From assembly GCA_025642065.1 (NCBI GenBank), contig JAODUP010000481.1:1-64000 (forward strand): DNA of 64,000 bases, written 5' to 3'. Below are positions 1-11,613 of this stretch, one piece after another; positions within the stretch are counted from its first letter, which is position 1, and each line of letters begins with the position of its first letter. The position numbers and the translations under genes were made by a program. The notes under the pieces were generated by a model that saw only the letters and a program-made list of their open reading frames with translations, searched no databases and was not told where the DNA came from. This DNA comes from Paralvinella palmiformis. Lineage: Eukaryota > Annelida > Polychaeta > Terebellida > Alvinellidae.

Positions 1-124
1 GTCTAATGTGCGTGTGAGTGTGTGTGTGCTTGTGTGGCGATGGGTTCCCTTGAAGCCCATAGTTAAATACGCCTTAGAAATCAGTTCGAGAAGATTTTAC
101 AGCATCCAGATGCTATCAATACGT
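1..124 (+). repeat. Direct duplicate, copy 1 (partner 1491-1616)
   Basis: A segment starting with a GT-rich run and ending in 'gctatcaatacgt' recurs almost unchanged at 1491-1616; the main difference is the length of the GT run. Similarity stops abruptly at 124, where a fragment of the AATTCC-rich hAT MITE family begins. No coding potential is seen. Confidence 0.9.
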
Positions 125-277
125 TTTTGTAGGAAACTTCCATTCCAATTCCAATTCCAAATTTCTCAATTCCAATTCAAAATTTCTCAATTCCATTTTT
201 TTAAATAATCAATTCCAAATCCCGAATTGGAATTGACCAATAATTCCAATTCCGGAATTGAATTAATCACATGTCTG
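125..277 (+). mobile_element. Truncated hAT-type MITE (right half)
   Basis: This matches the right half of the complete element at 58251-58580: a 'tttttgtag' lead, then iterated AATTCC/GGAATT words, and a terminal 'acatgtctg'. The left half and left terminal repeat are absent, and I see no target-site duplication. Confidence 0.6.
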
Positions 278-792
278 GTACACACATATTGTTACTAAAT
301 ACAAACGACTTTAAAATGTCACGGAAACATAATTAGTGCTGCTCATTTAAAGATTGGCTGATTCTGTAAAGGTTCAATTGACGGTTCTGTGTTTGCATTT
401 ACTGAGCCTTTGTATTTGGAAAAGTTTATATTATACCTCCCAATCGTATGACAATAGGTTGTAATATAATCTTAATGGTTATAGAACGCATCTATTATAC
501 CAATTCCATTAACTTTGGTTTGTTTAAGGTGGGAATGGGGACATGTGAGATGAGATCGATGTTATTATCATAACAATGGGGTCATTTTACTCACCACGTT
601 AACTTAATGCTATGTATTTTGTGTGGGGATAAAACAGACTTTTACTGATTTACAGAGTTTTAGTATAGTTTCCTTCCAACGATGAAACACAGTCTAATGT
701 TTGTTTTAGGATACATATATAGTGGCACTGGCTCAGAACAGCAACATCTAAACATCCTTTGAGACCAATACCTCCATAAAATAAATAAATAA

Positions 793-835
<43 letters not shown>

Positions 836-1490
836 TCTACACCATAAACACGTAGATCTATACATGTGTCTGGGTTAGTCATCAGCTTGGGGGGTACAGC
901 TAAACCACTTTTCCTACGCGACAAATATGTCACATGCAGGCTACTTACAAAAGCGGAAGCACGTACAGAAAATATCATTTGACACCACAGCTCGCAGTAA
1001 ACAAGACGGTGGTGTGGTTCAATAATTAATACATACACACGATAACTATTTTGACAGCACAGTTTACACTCAGCGGTCATTTTCTGTGGTTCAAAAGAAA
1101 CCTATAACAGAACATTACGACACCCCAGACGCCGACCTCAGCTTTATTCTGGGTTCCAATAACTAAATAAATCCTACCTATATGAACCATACTGATAGAC
1201 GTCCGACTGGTCTGGCGTCGCCAATTGTTCTCTAACCTGAGTGAAAAGTTAAGCCTTTTATAGGCTCTCGGCGTGTTAACCAACATTACAGTTTGTTGGG
1301 GGGGGGGGGGGTGTGAAATGAGATCGATGTTAGACGACATAACAATGACGTCATTTCATTCACCATGTTAACCTAATTTTATGTAGTTTCTATGGCGATA
1401 AAACAAAATTTTATTGGTGATGACTGATCTTTTTAAGGAACAAGCATTTTATTATGGATTTCTTCCACTTGTAAAAAACGACGAAGCACT
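278..1490. other. Non-coding stretch with (AT)n and an internal diverged repeat pair
   Basis: No gene is supported. It holds an (AT)n array at 799-829, a G homopolymer near 1299-1310, and a diverged direct pair, 545-648 and 1312-1413, both built around 'gagatcgatgtta' and 'taacaatg'. Short open frames across the AT array are repeat artefacts. Confidence 0.6.
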
Positions 1491-1616
1491 GTCTAATGTG
1501 CGTGTGTGTGTGTGCTTGTGTGTGTGTGGGGATGGGTTCCCTTGAAGCCCATAGTTAAATACGCCTTAGAAATCAGTTCGAGAAGATTTTACAGCATCCA
1601 GATGCTATCAATACGT
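1491..1616 (+). repeat. Direct duplicate, copy 2 (partner 1-124)
   Basis: Second copy of the 1-124 segment in the same orientation, about 1.49 kb away. After 1616 the flank reads 'cgtgttatgaattcg' rather than MITE sequence. This copy therefore shows the state without the MITE fragment. Confidence 0.9.
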
Positions 1617-2326
1617 CGTGTTATGAATTCGAGGAAATATGGATCAGGGTTCTGTTAGTTGTTTTTCAGGAACTAGGTATACCCAAGATTTAATTACCGT
1701 CCTGTGTTTAAGTGATTGTATATAATATTTTTGAGTTCTAGTTACCGTCCATATGTGTCATACGTTCGACTCGGGTATGTTATAAAATGCATATTTTAAG
1801 TTCATGCATGGCTAGAGTGTGTTTTTCGTGATCTTAAAAATTCCCGCAATAAAAAGTCTGTTTTCATTGTGCTTTACCGTCATACAAATAATATTAATCA
1901 TAAATGCAACCAGCCACATCATGGAACATGTTTTGCTCATTTATTAATCATTAAAGGTCCAGTTGATATTTCAGTATAAGAATGATATTGACAAAGGTTA
2001 TATTACAGTAGTTATATTATTAACAGGAGTTTCTATTTAATACGACAATAGAGAGTGATGTGGTGATCAGGTGTATTTACAATTATGACAACCTTTGGGT
2101 AATATTTGATAATGTCTACATTATGATCAGCGCATCAATCGGTATTTTTGCCATTTCGAAATTAACAACCAACAAACCTTTATCGATGAAAGCTTTGTAT
2201 TAAGTAGTAGGCCTTTGATATACAGCTCGCCCACTCGTAAGTAACGACAAAACGGTCCTTCTTTCGTGATCATGCATGTTACTGACTCTTACTGCTGGTC
2301 ACAAAGCATAATTTTGACCATCCTTT
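1617..2326. other. AT-rich upstream region of the GPCR gene
   Basis: No gene, repeat copy or RNA is recognised. It presumably contains the promoter and 5' leader of the downstream receptor, but no confident TATA box or initiator can be singled out. Confidence 0.4.
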
Positions 2327-3397
2327 ATGCATGAGAATTATATAGCAGCAGCAACAACAACAATTCCAACAACTACAACCACAACAAACATGGAAGAATT
2401 TAACGAAACATCGCAAGCCACCATCGAATACAAAGATGATGCCGTGTGGGAAAAGATTCACAATGTTATAATATTTGCCAAAGCAGCCATATTTCTGTTT
2501 ACCCTTCTAGGAAATGCCTTGACTTTAGCAGTTGTGAAGAGATATCGTCAGCTAAGGACAACGACGAATACGTTCATTGTAAGCTTAGCAATCGTGGACA
2601 TTATTTCTGGAATTGCCATTATGGTAATGGCTTTTTTTGTGTACATTTCCGAGAATCTACACGTGATTTGCCACGGCAATACAAAAGCAATAGTCGTCAC
2701 CATCCAGGATTGCACCTTGTTAGCTTCCTACTACCATATATTTATGGTCACCGTAGACAGGTTCATCGCCATAAGATGGCCTCTGGATTATCATCGTCTG
2801 CTGAGGGAGAGAGTGGTCTATTCCATGATCGGCTCTGTATGGCTCGTCTCCGGTCTTATAGCCCTCGTAGTGATACTCTGGTTAGTCAACAGTTGGTCAT
2901 GCCATTATCCAATTGAACTACAGCTATACGACACGATTGCGCATAACATATCCTACATACTAGTCGCTGTGTTCGTTAGCACCATGTACCTCATCATCCT
3001 GAAAGAAATACGAACTCAACAAAGGAGGATCGATGCTTGTAATAGGGAAAATGCTATCGGTCATCCTCCAGCAGATGAAAGCTCGGAGAGAAGAAGTCGA
3101 AATATTGGTCGCCGTTTGGCCATCACTAAAGAATCCAAGTCAACGGCAGTGATCTTCGTCGTCATTTTGGCGTTTATCATTTTCTGGATGCCGAAGACGA
3201 TACACTGTATCCTGGTGTCATCGACCGCATACGATTCTCTGCTGAGTGAGTTTGCTGTAACTGTTCTTTTCGAGTTGGTAAACACGATTGGCTTTCTGAA
3301 TGCTGCCATCAATGTGGTCATTTATGCTGCAATGAACAAAGATTTCAGAACTGCATACAAAAATATTTTAAGCTGCAAAGAAGATCACTGTATTTAA
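2327..3397 (+). CDS. Class A (rhodopsin-like) G-protein-coupled receptor, intronless, orphan
   Basis: Seven-helix plasma-membrane receptor of 356 aa in one uninterrupted frame. Seen: helix 1 GNAL (N63, position 1.50), helix 2 SLAIVD (D91, 2.50), C115 at the top of helix 3, DRF at 144-146 in place of DRY, W172 in helix 4, and C192 in extracellular loop 2 as the likely disulfide partner of C115. Helix 6 has FWMP (286-289) in place of CWxP, and helix 7 has NVVIY (329-333) in place of NPxxY, followed by an 8th-helix-like NKDFR. N-glycosylation sequons occur at N26 and N207. The first 21 residues are a Thr-rich low-complexity run. The ATG at 2390 (Met22) has better start context (A at -3, G at +4) than the one at 2327 and may be the true start. 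Class A membership is secure; the ligand is unknown (amine- and peptide-type both possible). A polyadenylation hexamer lies at 3610-3615. Confidence 0.93.
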   Translation: MHENYIAAATTTIPTTTTTTNMEEFNETSQATIEYKDDAVWEKIHNVIIFAKAAIFLFTLLGNALTLAVVKRYRQLRTTTNTFIVSLAIVDIISGIAIMVMAFFVYISENLHVICHGNTKAIVVTIQDCTLLASYYHIFMVTVDRFIAIRWPLDYHRLLRERVVYSMIGSVWLVSGLIALVVILWLVNSWSCHYPIELQLYDTIAHNISYILVAVFVSTMYLIILKEIRTQQRRIDACNRENAIGHPPADESSERRSRNIGRRLAITKESKSTAVIFVVILAFIIFWMPKTIHCILVSSTAYDSLLSEFAVTVLFELVNTIGFLNAAINVVIYAAMNKDFRTAYKNILSCKEDHCI

Positions 3398-5430
3398 AAT
3401 ATCCATTATAACTTTCTTTTGATAAATTAGTGATGATGTTAGTATGAAATGATGATGGATACTATTTCTATTATAATTGTATAATTATTAAATTATTCAA
3501 ATACTGAATAATTTCCAAGGCTTGATGTACTGAGTATATATGTTTAGTACCTTTAAGCCGTGTACAGGATTATGATAATGTTCCATGGAAATCTATTGCT
3601 AAAGTGATCAATAAATCAACTTTCTCACAACCGTTCTTTCTCGATAATGCATATACCAGTAAATAGCATTGTCAGGTTGCCAAAGAATTCAATAGTTAAT
3701 TTACAATGATTGGATTACAAACTGGTCATGGTGTCTCAACGTTAAATTAGCGTTTTCACGACGATATTCCATATCATTAGCGAATAGTATGATCTTAAAA
3801 TTAATGCCATCCGATGTATTTTCAGTCTGTAATAAATTTGAACAAAATTTTAGATATGGTCATGATCACGTTTCGGCTGAATTACTCTAGATAATAGTAT
3901 TTAACCAATCACCTGAGTTATAAATAGATTCTATTCACTTGTGAGATGAAATAGCCAAAGTTATTATTTCAGTTTATAAATCATCAAATGTAAATCTTCA
4001 AGGTGTTTAGCCTATAGAATGTCTTCTCTTATTGTCTTTTCTAGATTGACTGAGAAATCATTGTTTAATAAACTAATTTCAGTTCTGAATTATTAAGCAT
4101 CAGTATGGATTCTGATTAATTCCATGTACTAATTATGCTTGGCTTTGACTTAACCACAACCTTTGATATCATCAGCCAACATGTGGTTTCGAACAAAATA
4201 ATGGCACCGATTTACAATCCATGCGTATGAACGCTTCCAGGTTGCCTTTGCAGGTGATGTATGCTCCAGGTTAGCTGAGGGTTGTCAGCTGCATCTTGTC
4301 AGTTCAGTTGATTCGTCAGTTCGGCATCTGTTTTCCTTGTTGTGAATGAGAGCCTGGACTGGCTGGGCATCAATTAAAAATGGCGACAGAACATACGGCT
4401 GAAGAGTGTGTGAGGCCAAGCAGCTTCCGAAAAGTGTTCTCATAGAATTATTTCTAACAATGACGGTTTTTTTAATGATAGTGCGCTGTCTTAAAATCCA
4501 TCTACAAAGATTGTCATAATATAAATTTGCCATACCTGGTGATGGTAGTCAGTCGGACCAAGTCCGGTCCTTCCATATAGATTGGGTTCTATCATCGTGT
4601 AGGTGGTTCCTCTTGTCTTGATTTTGTTTACAGAAACGGCCGAAATGGAAACTCCCAAATTCCAGTAATGTAGGATACCAATGTATTGATTCGTGGGGAG
4701 CTTAGGAACTTGGTTACCCAAAGTAATCCTTTGGAAGTCACGTTAGGCAATTTATCCTTCGTTCAAAACAATGACAACGCACTTAGAGCTAATACCGTCA
4801 TTGACGCCGTATTCACCTCCTAGTGACAACAAAATTATTGGGCTTTACTACCTCTACCGTATACATATGTATGTGTATAAGTGTATGCATGTGTATATGT
4901 ACATGTATATGCATGCATGCACATGGATTGATCATATTACAGGCATATATATGTGTGGATACGGAAAACTATATCCATTGTAATTGTTCACGAAATAATA
5001 CAAATATAAAATTATGTATATTTAATGCATATAAATTAATGTATAAAATGTATGTATTGTTTCGAAAATAAAATTACTTACTTACACTATGCAGAATTAT
5101 CCATCTTGAAAATGTTTCCAGCCTACTGAAGATAGGTCTACTTAATATCATCTACAAAAACTAGCCACCTATTATTGGCTCATTCCATCATCAAGGTATC
5201 GTCATAATCATGGTCTTATGGAAAGTGGTTAAAGCAGTGATCAATAACTGTGTATCTTCCATCCGAAACATCTCAGCATTCGATACAGCCCAGGTTTACT
5301 TCTACTACGTTAATCTGATGATAGGAAGGAACCACTTTATTTAGCCTTACTAGGTGCTAAATTACCTTTTGATTCGACGTGAATACAGTTTCTGATGAAG
5401 GAACTCTACTTTGATGGTGTCCAGGTAATT
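3398..5430. other. Intergenic, no gene recognised
   Basis: AT-rich sequence downstream of the GPCR. It contains the receptor's probable 3' UTR with AATAAA at 3610 and a TATG/CATG-rich low-complexity patch at about 4860-4930. Open frames near 4285-4980 overlap on opposite strands and match nothing I recognise. Confidence 0.4.
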
Positions 5431-5439
5431 TTCTAGCTA

Positions 5440-6460
5440 ATGAAGAACAGTATCAATCAATATGCCTCGTGTCATCTCTTTGACATAAAACACGGTATAA
5501 AATTATGTGGAATACTGTCAACATTCGAACGTTATAGTTCTGGCTTTGGAGCACCTACCGGGACTGTTTCTTGTGCATCTCCCATATTTAGAGATGATGT
5601 TGCCATATTCGCTGACTATCCGGTAAAACCTTTTTGAGCGTTCTACATATCAGAAAGAATTTATAGTTGGGACCCAAACTTTTGCAAGAGTTAGTAGTCC
5701 ACAAGATGTATTTCTGGGTTAAAAAAAATTATGGTAACCAAATAATGTTTTAGAAAATTGCCTGATTTCATGTAGAATTACCCTATTTGGTGTACAAAAG
5801 TCAATAAGTGGTGAAAGTAGCATATCTATGTATTCGGCTTCAAATTTATCAATCAATGTCCGGCGCTCCACCTAGGCTAAGAGATGATTTTGTGATTAGT
5901 ACGAGTAACATGAAATGTGGATATTGTCATGCTTACAGATATCCAAAATGAAGTTTTAACTAAATTCCATTAACAGGTCAGTCTGAGGTAAACTCAGAGG
6001 GTATTTCACGCTGCCAGTTGGGAAAATGAGAGAGCCATATTGCCCTCAACTGATTATCACGAATTGTTCGACCATAAATATCCAACATATTGATCAAAGA
6101 TGAGATAGTCTTCCTCTGACCTCCAATGACATGAAAATTTGTTCCTTTGCTTGTTCTCTGAGTGAGGTAGCATGATCCAATTATACGACTGTTCCCATCT
6201 CCTAGCAATCTGCCATCTTTGAACACTTCTCAGATTCCGTTTTGTATCATATGGCAAGATGGGACTGTTTTGGGGCTCCGGAAATCTACCGTCATTCTTC
6301 CACCTATGGAAAACGTGCATTTTAGTTTGATTCTGGGAGATCATAATGTAGATGAGGCATCCCTAAGAATATCTGAGTTTCACATTTTTCGGACTTTCAA
6401 TCCATGTGTGGAAGCTTTCTTTGTTCCAGGACCTCTTGTACTGACTCGTTACATACCTTG
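5440..6460. other. Coding-like remnants of unknown identity
   Basis: A plus-strand stretch, 5440-5637, has balanced amino-acid composition (rich in G, C, F and P, unlike the AT-driven frames around it), and a minus-strand stretch, 6344-5978, looks similar. Neither carries a motif I can assign, and both end in stops. They could be remnants of a transposon gene, perhaps related to the relic at 9640-13020, but this is only inference. Confidence 0.2.
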
Positions 6461-7516
6461 ACAGCCAGTCCTGAGTGCGTGGGAAAATCCGTATCAATTA
6501 TATTTCAGAAGTCTTCACTGACAGGGACTATCAGAATATCCCTGACCTAGTGGAACAGGGTGTTCTTCTGCAGATGAAAAGACCCCCCAAAAGAGAGATA
6601 AACATCTGGCGACTATTTTCTTTCAGCGAGTCCGAAAAGGTGAGAAAATAGGGAACTTGAACTGTTAATAATTTCCGGCTGTTATCAAACTCCTCTAAAT
6701 CAGACAAATTCAGAGGTGATTGTTCCACAGATCAAGACTTCACTCACAGATTAAGGAACCCTGCATACTGTTCTATTGTTAACATAGGGCACCTCTGATT
6801 TTGTGTTCAGTCCTGAGAAAAGAACCCTCATAACGCTGGATCAGGATCTTTGGTGTCATACCCTCCAGACTCAGCAGTCAGGAAATATGAGCAACTGGAT
6901 CATCCAAGCATGCTCTTAGCAAACCAATCGATCCAAGTGACTGCGACACGGGTGACACTGAAAGTGGCGCATAATTCTGCGACTCTGCTGGATCTGTGGT
7001 CACAAGAAATACAAGTGAGACCTTGAGCAACACATCAAAACCAGCTTGGCAATCGTAATGATGATGTGCGATTGTTCTAAGCCATTCCACGTGCACTTAC
7101 TTACAGTCTATGTGTCCAGCATGCTTACGTTAAGAAAGTTCTACATGGAAGCAGTGCATACATAGTTGAGATCTGTGAAAACATCCAATCAGGGTATACA
7201 TGAAATCTCAAGTCACATATAGATGAAAAAGAAACATTGGAGAGCGTGGTCAGTTTTCCATACAATGGAAAATCTTCTGCGTGTCATCAATGACTTGCCG
7301 ACTCTGTCATGTTTTATAGGGATTTGTACCTAACGTAACACTCACGACTACGAATCAGCCTCGTGACTAAACCGGAAAACATATTTATTTTCTCCTAGTA
7401 CTAAAACACGCACGGTCACTAAGTGGTGCCTTGCGCAACCGTTACAACGAAATCAAGCATGATCCATAACATTCTCAAACTGGATAGAAAAAACTCTGCT
7501 CCTATACACCATAAAG

Positions 7517-7519
<3 letters not shown>

Positions 7520-7592
<73 letters not shown>
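7520..7592. repeat. (AT)n microsatellite, about 72 bp
   Basis: Uninterrupted TA dinucleotides just beyond the 3' end of the LINE fragment at 7709-8220. It produces an artefactual Tyr-Ile repeat frame. Confidence 0.95.
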
Positions 7593-7595
<3 letters not shown>

Positions 7596-7708
7596 GTATT
7601 TTATTCAACCGAAATTGCCCAAGACGCTTAACATTTAAAACACAATTAAAACACATTCTGAGCTCATATAGATCAAATACATTTCATACATAATAAACCG
7701 GTTTAATA

Positions 7709-8220
7709 TTATATATACACCAATTTAAATAAATCATTTTTAAGAACCTTACAAAATATGTCTTTAATTGCTGCGAGTTTAATGTGGGTTTTGAACTCGT
7801 TCCACAGCCTGGGAGTTGATGCTCGGAAGGATCTATCTCCGTACATTGCTTTATGGCTTCTTAGTACCCTCAAAAGTGAATAGGACTCAGATCGGAGCAT
7901 TCTCACCGGTATATATTTTTTCTCTCGATCAGATCGCTTAGATACACTGGTGCTGTTCCATTCAGTACTTTGAATGTATGAAACAGGATCTTGTACAATG
8001 ATCTGAAACGTACAGGAAGCCAATGCAGCTGGAACAAAACTGGTGTTATATGTTCCCTTTTGCGAGTGCGTGTTATCAGACGTGCAGCACAGTTCTGCAC
8101 TCGCTGTAAGCGGTTTGTCAGAGAGAGAGGGGGATATTATATAGCAATGCATTACCATAGTTCAGTCGAGAAACAATAAGCACTTGGACTAAAGTCTTGC
8201 ATGTCTCATCATTTTTGTAC
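7709..8220 (-). mobile_element. 3' end of a non-LTR retrotransposon (LINE) ORF2, 5'-truncated
   Basis: On the minus strand, two frames joined by a frameshift encode the C-terminal tail typical of CR1/Jockey-like LINE reverse transcriptases. Seen: SRLNYGNALLYN, then a frame with QNCAARLITRTRK, ITPVLFQLHWLPVRFR and FKVLNGTAPVYLSDL, then a second frame with MLRSESYSLL, GDRSFRASTPRLWNEF and IFCKVLKNDLFKLVY. The order (LNYGN, LHWLPV, Y-L-L, RLWN) is the usual one after the polymerase domain. The catalytic YxDD part is missing upstream, so this is a dead, 5'-truncated insertion. Clade assignment is uncertain. Confidence 0.85.
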
Positions 8221-8353
8221 TTACGAACATATGTTATTAAATATATGTTCATTAATTTAAACTTTCAAATTAAATTAAACTCTTACGATTATCCGAAATT
8301 TACTCCACTGTAAAGATCGAAGGTAGTATATCTGTGCATCTTGAATAATTTTG

Positions 8354-8470
8354 CCATATATGAGGGCATAATGAGTATTACCTTATATTACCCACTTTAA
8401 ATAATATGGAACATGGTCAGCAGTATTTCTCATCCAGGTCTTTACCAGAGAACCCAGATTGCAAATGATA
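8354..8470 (+). repeat. Dispersed repeat, copy 1 (partner 16842-16955)
   Basis: The order 'catatatgagg', 'attacccactttaaat', 'tatttct' and 'ttaccagagaaccc' is shared with 16842-16955 in the same orientation, with substitutions and small indels. The family is unidentified. Confidence 0.7.
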
Positions 8471-9475
8471 AATTAATCGTAATAGCCATTTCCAGATGCA
8501 ATGTAATCGATTACTTTCACGATTATACAATGTGTTTTGATTGTTTACCATGTTAAATCATGCCAGAGATATGGTTTCGTATGTAAGACAAAATATAACA
8601 ATATAACTGATTTACCCATTGACGGACTGCTGTCATACTTGTATACATGATGATTTGTCAGTTTATTGGTTCTATGAACATGAAAGGAAATTGTGTCGAA
8701 ACACTGCTTCAGATGTCGCCGCTATTATAAGTCATATAAACAGGCATTCTTTTCACACCGTTAACCCCAAGCTAGTCGCACAGCTAGCAATCGTGCATCA
8801 CTTCTTTCTTGACACCGTGGTTTTAACTACAGCTCCAAACGATCCGCATTGGCCAAGTAGTCAGGTGAACATAAACAACGCTACACCAAAGCCTCCTGGT
8901 CGACATACGGGATGACAAACGTGGGGAGATCGACGGTCGAATTACGGAATTGGGAGGTAGTCGAGTTATAGAAGAAAAAAGCATAGTAATAATTTAAGAT
9001 TGTGAAGAAGTGATCCATTTACAGAGGTGGTCAAGTTACAAAGGGAGTCGGAGTTGGGTGTTTGACTATATTCTAATTATCCTAAATAGTATATATACCT
9101 TAGCTGGCTGTAGTCACGCCATACATGATGCATTTCGTTACTAAATATACATTTTCCAATTATTCAAACAATTCCATTGATACTGTTTGCAGTAGTTTCA
9201 CTAATCTCAGTTATCTCTACAGATACTTGTGCATTCATGGCAAATACATTACTTGCCGTTTTCTCTATGATGAATATTGATCTCAGAAATGTTAAAACAA
9301 ATTAACATAGTACAGTGGCACCAAAGTCTTTATTTCAAGAACATACCATAAAATGCGTCTGATTCTTACAAAGCAAAAAAAAAACACACCACTGTAGCAT
9401 GTTTATATCGGTATTATACAATTAACTGAGTGAATATTGACGAAGAATCACATACATGTTTATGTTATGTACAGT

Positions 9476-9593
9476 GTAATCACGATTGTAATGTAATCAT
9501 AATCGATTACATTCACAATGAATGTAATCGTGATCATAGTATTCTCAAGTAATCGTAATCTATTACCTTGATCCTGTAATCGCCCCAACCCTG
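9476..9593 (+). repeat. TAATCGATTAC-rich terminal segment of a possible hAT-like element
   Basis: Iterated 'aatgtaatcg' and 'cgattacatt' words on both strands end in 'cgccccaaccctg'. Read in reverse this begins CAGGGTTGGGG, resembling a hAT-type terminus with subterminal repeats. A possible left part lies near 8490-8530, but no matching terminus or target duplication was found. Confidence 0.3.
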
Positions 9594-10215
9594 CCTCCAA
9601 TGTAGATACACCTACACTTTGAAGAGTGGACGCCGATCATTAGATCTGACAGATGTTGAATTGCCATAATACTACGTATCTGTTAGGGGTGACCTTAAGC
9701 TTCAGATTCAGCAGCACTCAAGTGATGAAGGATTCTTTGCAAAGAAAATATCCAACAAACGTCAGATGATATAGCTAATTGATCAGGTCCTGTTTCCAGA
9801 CCAGCATCTTGTGCCGGGATTGTCAGGATTCATCACCCAGACAGGGAAGATCCCAGATAAACTAGCTCACAATTATAGACTACTACCCTGCCACCCCGAA
9901 AACTATCACTGAATATAGCGCTATCCAAGAATGTCTTAGATACACGAAGGTGAACCAGCACTATGTGATAACAACCTTCGATCTGGGAGTGTGTATGAAG
10001 GCATATCCCGTCGTCTAGAATTATCCTGAAAAATACCATGAAATCAGAAATGTGCTTATCTGAAGATGGTCTGGAAAAAGATGGCATGTTCCGGGTTGTC
10101 TGACATTCTTCTAGAAGCTGGCTTGATCAAATCAGGATCTATTAATGGAATTATCACGGGTAGGGACTATGCACTGCCACCAGGTGTTGCTTGAAGCACT
10201 GGAGCAGCTTGTTTT

Positions 10216-10380
10216 GTTGTTCGGGGATAATCCCCAGACTGTCGCTTAATCGGCACAGCCTCTATGTTGGAGTGGTTGAAAAATCTACTCCCCCACCACT
10301 CATAGGGGAGGAGTACGGAAAGATAGAGCCGAAATACGCTGAGGGTGTTCACTGCCAGAGTCTTTTACGTCCTCAGGTTT
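10216..10380 (+). repeat. Dispersed repeat inserted in the relic
   Basis: The left part ('gttcggggataatccccag', 'ctgtcgctt') recurs at 43476-43520 in the same orientation. The right part ('ccaccactcataggggag' to 'gtgttcactgccagagtc') recurs inverted at 41322-41398. It interrupts relic coding sequence whose QLV/QLL reading resumes near 10400, so it is an insertion. Confidence 0.7.
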
Positions 10381-11200
10381 TTTTAACGTCCCCCTTTATT
10401 TTAAATGGAGCAGCTATTGTTTGAGAGGTTTATGTCCAGTAACGGCGACGATTAACTATACTTACCTCACCTTCTGACGAGACACGGGATATCCTGGGGA
10501 ATCCTTTTCGATCTACTGGTTTTTGATCACTACAACAGGCAATCAACAATGATGATCTCGTGAAGCTAGTTGATCGGTATCAAGAATTCCGCATGTAAGC
10601 TGGAGGTGATTCAATCGGCAAAGCAGCACAGCTCTGAGTCTCCGACGTGAACCACTTATGGGTGGTGTCTTTGTTGGAAGCTGTGAAGGATAACGACTTT
10701 AATCTGTATGTCCAAACTGTCAACATGGTGCCTGATCTATTATTCAGTTACGGAGGAAACAACTATGCTAACTCACTTCTCTATATTCCTTATAAACCTC
10801 GAAATATCCCATCCAGATGCAAGTGAGTTTCTAAAATTAGGAGCTTTCCGTGTTTCGCGGTCATTCATCCCAGGTAACCTTACTGATATTGACAAGACGA
10901 CGGAGGAGACCTTCACGATTTATGCCAAATCGCGTGGCCCTCTTCAGTTTCTAGAGTAACTTGCCTGTTAATAAACTTAAATGCCTACCAAAGTAAATGT
11001 GATAATGCAGGTGGGTAGGTTTAGCTCCCAACAGCACAGATAAGCATCTGGATGGCGGAACACCTGAGATCAATAAGAGCGAGAGAAGAGTGGGAAAAAA
11101 ATGCTGTATGTGGTTTCATGAACCGATTCGATGTGGAGACCAAAGACCTCATCATACTCTCTACAGGGGCCACTGTGACAGATGAACATACCAAGGATGT

Positions 11201-11306
11201 TGTGACGCTTTGCGTCTTATTTGCTGGGTGTGTTATACCTGGGATATGCATGTCTTGGCTCTGAGTTGGTCGGGTCGGTTTGGCGCCAATGCGAGGAGGG
11301 TCTCAG
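11201..11306 (+). repeat. Direct repeat, copy 1 (partner 11614-11720)
   Basis: A segment of about 106 bp (containing 'ttgctgggtgtgtta' and 'ggtttggcgccaatgcg') is repeated 413 bp downstream in the same orientation, at roughly 90% or more identity. The pair lies in the block that interrupts the uncharacterised relic. Confidence 0.9.
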
Positions 11307-11613
11307 AACGGGATCGTTGCAGTACCATATCGGTGAGGAGGAGAAGGAGTTCGACAGACTGGATGAGCCGATAACGCGGTAGCTGACGAGATCTTGCTGC
11401 TTAATGTATTCATTTGTGGCAGATCTGTTATTACTAATAATTTATGTACTACATGTAATATAGTTAACTACATACTTTGCCATTTTACTCCAGGAAGTAG
11501 TTCTTGTTTAGTTAGCGTTTTTGTAGGTTAATGTAGATACATGTGCCCAAGTCTTTTATGTGGGGGTTTTCTTTGTTCTGGGCTCGGGACGAGACCAAAG
11601 TCTGACGGAGGCC

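Noticed and set aside
2446..2916. 156-aa plus-strand open frame overlapping the GPCR
   Set aside because: It is the alternate frame of the receptor gene; it has no membrane helices or motifs, while the overlapping frame has the full GPCR pattern.
3061..3321. 86-aa minus-strand open frame inside the GPCR
   Set aside because: Antisense shadow of helices 6 and 7; no independent features.
7453..7656. Tyr-Ile repeat protein
   Set aside because: Produced by translating the (AT)n microsatellite; similar frames occur at every long TA array.
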